Origin: Legionellales bacterium
GTDB lineage: Bacteria; Pseudomonadota; Gammaproteobacteria; WLWR01
NCBI GenBank assembly: GCA_012103495.1
Contig: WLWR01000053.1
Coordinates: forward strand, 1 to 9,171
Direction of reading: 5' to 3'
Length of the DNA: 9,171 nt
The notes under the pieces are model-generated. The model was not told the DNA's origin. It made no database searches and worked only from the letters and a program-made list of their open reading frames with translations. Below, in pieces: positions 1 through 5,359 of this stretch. A program made the translations under genes and the position numbers. The stretch's first letter is position 1; each line of letters begins with the position of its first letter.

Positions 1-557
1 CATCCGATAATAGTGGTCCTTCATGGTTAACTTTTATTGGGGATGCGAAAGATTCACTCTGGTCTATCGATTTTTTTCGATGTGAATCGGTTTCATTAAA
101 ATCTCATTGGGTCATGATTGTCATGGAGCAATAGACGCGTCGTATCATAGGATTTGCTGTTCACTCAGGTGATTTAAACGGTATTGCCATTTGTACAATG
201 TTCAATAAAATAATTTCCAAAAAACAGCGACCAAGATACCTCAGTTCAGATAACGACCCACTCTTTCAATATCATCGATGGCATGCAAATTTGCGTATTC
301 TTGAAATTGAAGAAATCAAATCCCTACCCTATATACCAATGTCTCATCCATTCGTGGAGAGGTTGGTAAAAATAGTAAAAAATGAATTGCTTGACCGTTC
401 GTTATTTTGGACGGACAGTGATTTACAATCCAAACTTGATAAATTTCAACCGTATTTTAATGAGCATCGCGCACATAGGGGGTTAGATGGCCAAATACCT
501 AGTCAAATTTCAAATAATAAAAAATCTAAAACGATTGATATCAATCATTTTCAATAG
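1..557 (+). pseudogene. Integrase-core (rve, DDE) IS transposase, C-terminal part, inactivated by an amber stop
   Basis: The reading frame enters from the left edge (codons from base 3) and runs to the stop at 555-557. It covers most of the DDE catalytic domain of an IS481/IS3-like integrase-core transposase. The catalytic aspartates appear in WSIDFFRCES and LSSDNDP and the glutamate in HPFVERL; the C-terminal tail has the family's usual 'YFNEHRAHRGLDGQIP' arrangement. A TAG at 132-134, inside VMEQ*TRRIIGF, interrupts the frame where relatives usually have an aromatic or other residue, so one substitution would explain it. An intact start-to-stop frame exists from 198, but it lacks the first catalytic Asp and should not give an active enzyme. 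The family is recognised by eye; the exact IS group is not certain. Confidence 0.85.
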
Positions 558-624
558 AAAGCACATTGCAAAGGACTTTTTCAGCTGCCAATCGCCGCGT
601 AAGTAATGATTCGAGACGTACAGG
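1..624 (+). mobile_element. Right half of an insertion sequence, with terminal inverted repeat at 609-624
   Basis: This is the downstream half of an IS that begins outside the window. It holds the 3' part of a transposase gene, about 50 bp of trailing sequence, and then ATTCGAGACGTACAGG at 609-624. The exact reverse complement, CCTGTACGTCTCGAAT, occurs at 3671-3686, 58 bp upstream of the N-terminal fragment of a transposase of the same family. This is the geometry expected of right and left terminal inverted repeats; the ends could equally be drawn at TGTACG...CGTACA. No target duplication can be tested because the other end of this copy is not in the window. Confidence 0.75.
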
Positions 625-698
625 ATGATAAGCAGGCAGATCCACCAAGCATGGCACTTAGCAAACCTTAAAGCCAAATGCTCCCCTAAACCGCAAAG

Positions 699-715
699 CT
701 TAAGATCACCTTAAT
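699..715 (+). promoter_or_regulatory. PmrA-type box (two direct CTTAA repeats)
   Basis: CTTAAG, then ATCAC, then CTTAAT form two direct repeats with an 11-bp start-to-start distance. This matches the known PmrA binding pattern YTTAA(G/T)-N5-YTTAA(G/T), and the 11-bp period of the Legionella and Coxiella PmrA element. The second half-site ends 10 bp before a perfect -10 hexamer, so the box covers the place where a -35 would sit; no good -35 is present. That is the usual arrangement for a response-regulator-dependent promoter. It points to two-component control of the kinase-like gene at 771. The motif is seen; binding by PmrA is inferred. Confidence 0.6.
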
Positions 716-725
716 CTACTGACCA

Positions 726-731
726 TATAAT
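726..731 (+). promoter_or_regulatory. -10 hexamer TATAAT of the kinase-like gene
   Basis: A perfect TATAAT lies about 40 bp upstream of the start codon at 771. The region 17 bp upstream has no TTGACA-like hexamer but carries the CTTAA direct repeats at 699-715. Transcription would start near 738, leaving a leader of roughly 33 nt. Confidence 0.6.
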
Positions 732-760
732 AGGCAGAATGTAAATTAAAAGTTCTATTT

Positions 761-765
761 GGAGG
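761..765 (+). promoter_or_regulatory. Ribosome binding site GGAGG that fixes the start at 771
   Basis: GGAGG is followed after 5 nt by ATG at 771. An in-frame TTG at 759 would give four more residues but overlaps this site and has no Shine-Dalgarno of its own, so 771 is the start. Confidence 0.85.
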
Positions 766-770
766 TATTT

Positions 771-2645
771 ATGAGTCGTCAAGCCACATCTAGTTCAAAT
801 GTCCCCACTGAGCCAGCCAGTTTGCCACAATCGTCTGACTCATTGCCCGTCAATCCAGAACACAAATCTACAGAATTCTCAAAAAAGGCTGTCTTTATAG
901 AAGATGAACACACCATTTTTCCCACTGAGGTTACAGTCGAAGAAGCTTTAACCTCTATACAGGACACTGAGTGTTTAAATACCATTATTTTGCCCAACAC
1001 GACAGCAGCATTGGTGCTTTATCATGCCATACACGCATTACTACCAAAGGACTGTCACAACAACTTATGGCATAAAGAAAATGGCATCTTTGGCTCGTAT
1101 GTGGATTGCTTGGGGGGAAACGCTAAAATTAAATCTTTTTTTGATGAGCCTATCCAACAGGAAGACGAAATCCCTAGCATGATAAATAGACTGGAGGCTT
1201 TGGCTCATAGACTAGAAAATGAAGCGATGCTCCCTTCTATGGGAGTTAATGAAGGTAAAGTAGCTAAACAAAGATCTAAAACCCTGAATAGCGTATTGCA
1301 GTTCATTGACGAGCTTGGGTCATCCCCCGAAACAGCTCAGCTCAGAAGCACATTAACAACCATAGTAAATTCATTAAGAAAACTGAAAACAACTATCTGT
1401 AATCACGCTAGGTGTCATACAATGACAGAGGGTTGGAAAACTTTGTTCGGTGTTCTTCTAAACATAAAAGAAGAGGCTCAACAAAATGCACTATATCAAA
1501 GTTTGCACGTTGCCCCTTTAGCATATCAAGGGCAGACAAATTTACATTATCGGTGCACATTACCCCAAACCAACAGGCCGATTTTAATTAGAATACCAGG
1601 TCGGTTATGGGATAAATTTACACGAGAGGGTGAATTTGAAAATTTACGATCTTTTTATAATCAATTTGGAGAAGGCAGTGCTCGTCCTAAAATTCGCACA
1701 AATGTTGTTGCTGCCCACAGTGATGGAACAGTCATCTACGAATTGCCAAACAACCAACAAGGCTTAGGCGACGTAATAAAGGCACAAAGAGGTTCCCTGA
1801 CTAATAAACAACTCGTTCACATCGCAGCCGCTTTCTATATCTTACACAATACACAAAGGGATTCTGGTTTTAAGAATGAATTCCATGAATGTGCAAAATT
1901 AGCTTCCAAATTTTCAGCACTCTATAAAAAAGTTGAAGAAGATGGCGAACCCGACCGTTTTCCAGCATCCCTTATGTTGCGGATCTATACTCATTTTTAT
2001 AAAGCTTCTGCGGCAAACCCCAGCATTAATACAAGTACCAGCGTTGATATTAACCCCAGTGTTGATACGAGCACAAGTGAAGCAAAAGAAATTGACGCGC
2101 TATCATGTGTTGCCACACATGGTGACCTCACGGCAGGTGCGATTCGGTTAGACGACGAGATAGATGCAGATGGGCAAGAGTTTGACGGAATATGTAAGCT
2201 TAGTCTGGTAGATTTTGAATATTCCGGTGCCAATCATGCAATGTGGGATTTGGCTTACTTGGTGTGTCACTTAAACTTGGAGCCTGAACAAGAAAAACAT
2301 CTGGAAACTAAATTGCTAGAGGCTTATTTAAATTTCCATTTTGGTAGACAACCGTTAATTGATGATATTACCTCAGCTCCAATAGAAGTAACCTCTGAAA
2401 CGAGTCTGGGTGCCCAAACAAGTGATAATGCGCTAATGGCACGGTACTATTTATTTAAAGTGATCGTACTGTGTCACCAAGTCACTTGGAGTTGGAATAG
2501 AATGGGTGAAGCATTTCGTGAGGATGGGATGCAAAATAAGCTGAAAGCTAACTTAGATAAAGCTAAAGAATACTTGCCAGAAAACTATGAGGAACGTTTA
2601 CCAGCCCTAGAAGAGTCAGAATCCTTTGTCAGATTGCGTCAGTAG
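771..2645 (+). CDS. Large choline-kinase/APH-fold phosphotransferase-like protein, candidate secreted effector
   Basis: This 624-aa protein has an unrecognised N-terminal part of about 240 residues (Ser/Pro-rich for the first 35) joined to a kinase-like domain of the choline kinase/aminoglycoside phosphotransferase group. Visible motifs are ILIRIPG at 271-277 (N-lobe strand), IAAAFYILHNT (start of the C-lobe), the Brenner-type motif HGDLTAGAI from His450, and VDFEYSGANHAMWDLA with Asp481 and Asp493. The family motif is HxDxxxxN; here the metal-binding Asn is Ala457, while the catalytic-loop Asp452 and the DFG-like Asp481 remain. It may be a pseudokinase or use metal differently. A low-complexity Ser/Thr/Asn insert (about residues 413-442) interrupts the C-lobe, and the last 30 residues are Glu-rich, as in many Dot/Icm substrates. 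A PmrA-type box precedes it and an ankyrin gene converges on it. The substrate is unknown; the fold call is fairly firm, the effector role inferred. Confidence 0.85.
   Translation: MSRQATSSSNVPTEPASLPQSSDSLPVNPEHKSTEFSKKAVFIEDEHTIFPTEVTVEEALTSIQDTECLNTIILPNTTAALVLYHAIHALLPKDCHNNLWHKENGIFGSYVDCLGGNAKIKSFFDEPIQQEDEIPSMINRLEALAHRLENEAMLPSMGVNEGKVAKQRSKTLNSVLQFIDELGSSPETAQLRSTLTTIVNSLRKLKTTICNHARCHTMTEGWKTLFGVLLNIKEEAQQNALYQSLHVAPLAYQGQTNLHYRCTLPQTNRPILIRIPGRLWDKFTREGEFENLRSFYNQFGEGSARPKIRTNVVAAHSDGTVIYELPNNQQGLGDVIKAQRGSLTNKQLVHIAAAFYILHNTQRDSGFKNEFHECAKLASKFSALYKKVEEDGEPDRFPASLMLRIYTHFYKASAANPSINTSTSVDINPSVDTSTSEAKEIDALSCVATHGDLTAGAIRLDDEIDADGQEFDGICKLSLVDFEYSGANHAMWDLAYLVCHLNLEPEQEKHLETKLLEAYLNFHFGRQPLIDDITSAPIEVTSETSLGAQTSDNALMARYYLFKVIVLCHQVTWSWNRMGEAFREDGMQNKLKANLDKAKEYLPENYEERLPALEESESFVRLRQ
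2016..2087 (+). repeat. Two imperfect 36-bp tandem units inside the kinase-like gene
   Basis: Units at 2016-2051 and 2052-2087 both begin AACCCCAG and keep the reading frame. They encode NPSINTSTSVDI and NPSVDTSTSEAK. The duplication sits in a loop before the HGDL catalytic motif, where a flexible linker would be tolerated. Confidence 0.7.
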
Positions 2646-2683
2646 GAGATGGATATGACCCAATCAATCAACGATTGTAGAGC

Positions 2684-2700
2684 CGCATTAATTTAATGCG
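2684..2700. terminator. Short hairpin between two convergent genes
   Basis: CGCATTA and TAATGCG pair with a 3-nt loop, exactly at the convergent junction; the ankyrin gene's stop codon lies within it. There is no U-run on either side, so it is not a classical intrinsic terminator and may act weakly or not at all. Confidence 0.3.
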
Positions 2701-3323
2701 CCAACTCGTCTTGATGTGATTACTTCGCTTGTATTAACCTCTTCTTGTTCGACAGATTTTTCTGCCACTTGTTGCAGCTCAGCGGCAGCGTGTAACCGCT
2801 CAATAACTTGTTGATAAGCTAATATAGTCTTGTCAGCATATTCCTCTAGCTCTTCATCATCAAATTTAGGCCGCGCCTGAAAAGATTCTGTTGATTGATA
2901 TTTCAGATCAGCTAGCGATGCTTTCGTTTCCAATTCTCGCTGTAAGCATTTTTCAGCCAACATCAAGGGAGTATTGCCCTTTTTATCTTTAACATCAAGG
3001 GTTTCTTGGTAGTAGGGAAGTAATAAATCAACAACATTAGGATATGCATTTAGCGCCGCTAAATGCAAAGGGGTTTTGCCATTTGTTTCAGCCGATTCAA
3101 CTGGATTGATATTGAAACCCTCTTTACTTAGTGATAGTAAGGTTTCCACTGCTGCTATCTTTCCAAAAGTCACCGCATGATTTAGTGGGGATAAGTTAAC
3201 GATTGGTGTCTGTGCCAAAGATTGATCTTCAACGAGGCAAAGACGAATCTCATCCGCATTATCATTATCTATTGCATTTCTAAGGGGATTAGGATTCGTA
3301 TCGAATAAGTTGGATCTGTTCAT
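2688..3323 (-). CDS. Ankyrin-repeat protein, candidate secreted effector
   Basis: This 211-aa protein carries about three ankyrin repeats: LSPLNHAVTFGKIAAVETLL near residues 44-63, KTPLHLAALNAYPNVVDLLL near 83-102, and NTPLMLAEKC near 117-126, with a degenerate unit before them. After the repeats there is an acidic, probably coiled-coil segment (about 150-195) and a Glu-rich stretch, EKSVEQEEVNTSE, some 15-27 residues from the end. Ankyrin repeats bind proteins; in intracellular bacteria such proteins are often injected into the host. It has no signal peptide or membrane segment. ATG at 3323 is preferred; an in-frame GTG at 3332 would add three residues, but the only GAG-like ribosome site is too close to it. 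The gene converges on the kinase-like gene with about 42 bp between stops and has its own promoter. The repeat call is firm; target and export are inferred. Confidence 0.85.
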   Translation of the reverse strand: MNRSNLFDTNPNPLRNAIDNDNADEIRLCLVEDQSLAQTPIVNLSPLNHAVTFGKIAAVETLLSLSKEGFNINPVESAETNGKTPLHLAALNAYPNVVDLLLPYYQETLDVKDKKGNTPLMLAEKCLQRELETKASLADLKYQSTESFQARPKFDDEELEEYADKTILAYQQVIERLHAAAELQQVAEKSVEQEEVNTSEVITSRRVGALN

Positions 3324-3360
3324 TTGGTTCACTGCTCATATAGGTTAAGAATTAGAAAAT

Positions 3361-3389
3361 ACTATACAAAAACCCATGCCATATAACAA
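3361..3389 (-). promoter_or_regulatory. Sigma70-type promoter of the ankyrin gene
   Basis: On the minus strand TTGTTA (3384-3389) is separated by exactly 17 bp from TATAGT (3361-3366). Transcription would start near 3354, leaving about 30 nt before the ATG at 3323. No PmrA-type repeat is seen here, so the ankyrin gene appears to be controlled differently from the kinase-like gene. Confidence 0.55.
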
Positions 3390-3670
3390 GACAATTGTAT
3401 TGAGACATCTCCACCCTCTCAGAAATTAGACGGATGTTTTCTATAGTAATCAAAATAATTAATATCAAAGATCGAATCTCTGAAAAATGGTGTACCAACG
3501 ATTGTTTGTTATGACAATTTTCTTACTAAAACTTCAGCGAGTAAAATCAAATTTAAAAATAAGCCTTGCCCTCCTATTGCAACTTAAGTACGATTAAAAA
3601 TCATGACAACTGACGAGCAGGCGCGACCCCTGCGAAACCTTTTAAGGTCTTGTCACTAACTCGCTTTTGA
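3390..3670. other. Intergenic stretch with no recognisable gene
   Basis: The region is very AT-rich up to about 3600 and has no open frame worth calling. From 3602 to 3670 the composition turns clearly more GC-rich, with a small inverted repeat (GCAGG at 3618-3622 and CCTGC at 3629-3633) and a minus-strand open stretch of under 30 codons ending at 3601. This may be the remnant of a gene cut off when the adjacent IS inserted at 3671, but I recognise no family. Confidence 0.4.
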
Positions 3671-3990
3671 CCTGTACGTCTCGAATTGATAATTCATACC
3701 TTTTTAATCAAGGCATCAAATTGAAATATCTAAAATAATCCCCATGTTGTGTAAAATGAAACAGCTTTTTATCTTGACCTTTCATTTTCTGCGAACAGGC
3801 TTAATTTTAATGAAGCCTAGTGGTGCAAAAATACTGATGGCAGAAAATATACTCCTGCGAAAGCAATTAATAGTGATGGGTCGTAACCGAAAAAGAGCAC
3901 CCAATTTAAGCATGTGGGATCGCTTAAGCTTTGCTTTTCTTGCTGCAAATATATCCCCCAAGCAATTAGCAAAAATAGCTATTATTGTTG
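3671..3990 (+). mobile_element. Left half of an insertion sequence, with terminal inverted repeat at 3671-3686
   Basis: The IS begins with CCTGTACGTCTCGAAT, the exact reverse complement of the right end at 609-624. The transposase start follows 57 bp further in. The element stops abruptly at the palindromic repeat beginning at 3991, and the remaining two thirds or more of the transposase and the right end of this copy are not found in the window. It lies in the same orientation as the right-half copy at 1-624. Confidence 0.75.
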
Positions 3991-4013
3991 GAATCGAGGG
4001 ACAGTATACTTAA
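3744..4013 (+). pseudogene. IS transposase, N-terminal fragment truncated by a palindromic repeat
   Basis: About 82 residues match the N-terminal region of the same integrase-core transposase family: the signature MAENILLRKQLIVMGRNRKR followed by APNLSMWDRLSF and the helix SPKQLAKIAIIV. Full-length members are several times longer, and the whole catalytic domain is missing. The last seven codons (GIEGQYT) and the TAA stop belong to the palindrome that starts at 3991, not to the transposase. The gene is therefore broken. The fragment does not overlap the part preserved at 1-557, so it cannot be decided by comparison whether both came from identical copies. Confidence 0.85.
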
Positions 4014-4048
4014 TTGAAAATTGAATTAAGTATACTGTCCCCCGATTC
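3991..4048. repeat. REP-like palindrome, copy 1 (long form, 58 bp)
   Basis: Two 25-bp arms (3991-4015 and 4024-4048) flank an 8-nt loop and differ by a single mismatch at 3997. The ends read GAATCG...CGATTC and each arm contains GGACAGTATACTTAATT or its complement. The left arm ends the transposase fragment with TAA, and the right arm provides two of the three bases of the stop of the minus-strand membrane-protein gene. Such GGGGACAGTATACT palindromes resemble the REP elements moved by RAYT (TnpA-REP) transposases; no RAYT gene is in the window. Confidence 0.85.
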
Positions 4049-4439
4049 AGGGTATAAGCCTGATGACGGCCATAATCATGATTAAAATTGAAGTTCCTAG
4101 AGTTACTTTGGGACGTAATACCACCGCACGTGGTAGTCGGCGTACAGTAGTGGGACGTTTAAACCACAGCATTTGACGAATGAATGAATATAAAAAGTAG
4201 AGTGTGGCGATTAACACATAAATTATGGAGAAATGTAATAAAAAAGTTCCGATAAAAACCATGGTGCCAGAGCCAAGGGCAAAAACAATGTCTAAAGTAC
4301 TCACGCTGGAACTCGCATAATCTCGTAAGAATGCAAGGAAAGAATAATAAAAGATAGCAATAAGCGTATTGACGGTAAGCAGTAAGCGGATCAAATATTT
4401 TGAATATTTACCGGACGTTTTGGGATCTGACATCTTCAT
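4047..4439 (-). CDS. Small multi-spanning membrane protein, tandem paralogue A
   Basis: This 130-aa protein of unrecognised family has a short charged N-terminus and hydrophobic segments at about 16-37, 51-72, 73-92 and 112-129. Between the third and fourth lies a basic loop, KRPTTVRRLPRAVVL, probably cytoplasmic. It aligns along its whole length with the protein encoded at 4489-4899; the segment SIIYVLIATLYFLYS is identical. AAGGA stands 6 nt before Met3 (ATG at 4433) but directly against Met1, so Met3 may be the true start; the paralogue aligns from Met1. The C-terminus is suspicious: the stop TGA is made partly from the palindrome at 3991-4048, and the paralogue's last residues are unrelated, so the original tail may have been lost. 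It is probably co-transcribed with the upstream paralogue (49 nt apart). Confidence 0.65.
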   Translation of the reverse strand: MKMSDPKTSGKYSKYLIRLLLTVNTLIAIFYYSFLAFLRDYASSSVSTLDIVFALGSGTMVFIGTFLLHFSIIYVLIATLYFLYSFIRQMLWFKRPTTVRRLPRAVVLRPKVTLGTSILIMIMAVIRLIP

Positions 4440-4488
4440 TCCTTATACACCTTAATTATTGTTTCATAAATGCGGGCTGTTTCAGAAG

Positions 4489-4899
4489 TTACCATATACT
4501 GTAACTTGCGACATAAAAATATACGTTGGGTCCAATCAGGACTAAAATCGAAGTCCCTAGCATTACTTTGGGGCATAATACCGCTGCACATGGTAGTCGG
4601 TTTACAGTAGTGGGACGTTTAGACCACGGTGCTTGACGAATCAATGAATATAAAAAGTAGAGCGTAGCGATTAGCACATAAATTATAGAGAAAACTAATA
4701 AAAAAATTCCGATGAAATACACAATGTCATAGCCAAGGATATAAAAAATCATGCGTGCGTCAGGTTCTAGATAATAATGAAATAGCTCGAATGCAAGGTA
4801 AGAATAATAAAGAATACCAACAAGCATACTGACGATAAGCAGTGAACGGATTAAAAACTTTGAATATTTATCGGACGTTTTAGGAGCTGATGTCTTCAT
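4489..4899 (-). CDS. Small multi-spanning membrane protein, tandem paralogue B
   Basis: This 136-aa protein is the tandem partner of the gene at 4047-4439 and shares its plan: KTSDKYSKFLIRSLLIV at the N-terminus, a long hydrophobic core with SIIYVLIATLYFLYS, a basic loop KRPTTVNRLP, and LGTSIL before the last membrane segment. The part between residues 38 and 60 and the extreme C-terminus differ most between the two. The start ATG at 4899 has no clear Shine-Dalgarno sequence. A plausible minus-strand promoter lies about 95 bp upstream. No function is recognised; two adjacent diverging copies suggest a local duplication. Confidence 0.65.
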   Translation of the reverse strand: MKTSAPKTSDKYSKFLIRSLLIVSMLVGILYYSYLAFELFHYYLEPDARMIFYILGYDIVYFIGIFLLVFSIIYVLIATLYFLYSLIRQAPWSKRPTTVNRLPCAAVLCPKVMLGTSILVLIGPNVYFYVASYSIW

Positions 4900-4992
4900 T
4901 GGCTAAAAGTTGCTGTTTCACTAAACATACAAGCGATACTTGCACGGCATAACTGATTAAGAGTTTCAACATGATGAGCATATAGGAAGCAG

Positions 4993-5020
4993 ATTGTACA
5001 CCATTTGATTAAATAATCAA
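4993..5020 (-). promoter_or_regulatory. Possible promoter of the membrane-protein pair
   Basis: On the minus strand TTGATT (5015-5020) and TACAAT (4993-4998) are separated by 16 bp. Transcription would run into the gene starting at 4899 with a leader of roughly 85 nt. Confidence 0.35.
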
Positions 5021-5061
5021 CAGTGCCGTAACGACGGGCGTATCTGAAAGTTGCTAACAGA

Positions 5062-5090
5062 TTGTTTGGTGGCACCAAGATAAGGATAAT
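5062..5090 (+). promoter_or_regulatory. Possible promoter of the 67-aa hypothetical gene
   Basis: TTGTTT (5062-5067) and GATAAT (5085-5090) are separated by 17 bp. The start point would fall near 5097, so the perfect palindrome at 5095-5128 would form a hairpin at the very 5' end of the transcript. The -35 match is weak. Confidence 0.3.
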
Positions 5091-5094
5091 GCCT

Positions 5095-5128
5095 GGAATC
5101 GGGGGACAGTATACTGTCCCCCGATTCC
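5095..5128. repeat. REP-like palindrome, copy 2 (short form, perfect 34-bp palindrome)
   Basis: The sequence GGAATCGGGGGACAGTA is followed directly by its exact reverse complement. It equals the long form at 3991-4048 with the 26 bp between the two AGTATACT copies removed (plus one extra paired base on each side). It lies in the space between the divergent membrane-protein gene and the 67-aa gene. Confidence 0.9.
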
Positions 5129-5150
5129 CGAAATTTTAAGGATAAGTAAG

Positions 5151-5354
5151 ATGTTAGAAGCAATAGATCAGAAAGAACGAATTTACTTGGTTATTGAATA
5201 TGATGAAAATGTTGGATATTACTTATATGTTTATCCAATAGATTCTGATAACGCAATAGCTGACCACCTTTGTGATAATTTAGAAGAAGCATTTATTGAG
5301 GCGGAGAAGATCTATCATATAACAAGAGATAAATTCCACAATAAACTTTCGTAA
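5151..5354 (+). CDS. Hypothetical protein, 67 aa, acidic
   Basis: A good ribosome site (AAGGA at 5138-5142, 8 nt before the ATG) and a compact, acidic, soluble-looking sequence support a real gene. The pattern of a beta hairpin (RIYLVIEYDENVGYYLYVYP) followed by LCDNLEEAFIEAEKIYHI resembles small widespread bacterial proteins of unknown role in which a strand pair is followed by a helix rich in Glu and Ala. I cannot name a family or function. It has no membrane segment or signal peptide. It lies alone between two REP-like palindromes. Confidence 0.6.
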   Translation: MLEAIDQKERIYLVIEYDENVGYYLYVYPIDSDNAIADHLCDNLEEAFIEAEKIYHITRDKFHNKLS

Positions 5355-5359
5355 CGAGA

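Noticed and set aside
198..557. Reading the 119-codon frame from 198 as an intact small gene
   Set aside because: The preceding codons in the same frame clearly continue the transposase across an amber stop at 132-134, so it is the tail of a broken gene.
2655..2696. Tiny plus-strand frame (13 codons) after the kinase-like gene with GGAG upstream
   Set aside because: It is too short, overlaps the hairpin and the end of the ankyrin gene, and nothing supports it as a gene.
3583..3599. Second possible PmrA box (CTTAAG...TTAAAA) near the ankyrin gene
   Set aside because: The half-sites are out of register (4-nt rather than 5-nt spacing), the second is poor, and the site is about 200 bp upstream of the identified promoter.
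4896..5078. Minus-strand 60-codon frame overlapping the start of the membrane-protein gene by 4 bp
   Set aside because: It needs a TTG or GTG start, has no ribosome site, contains the likely promoter of the downstream gene, and its sequence looks like no protein family.
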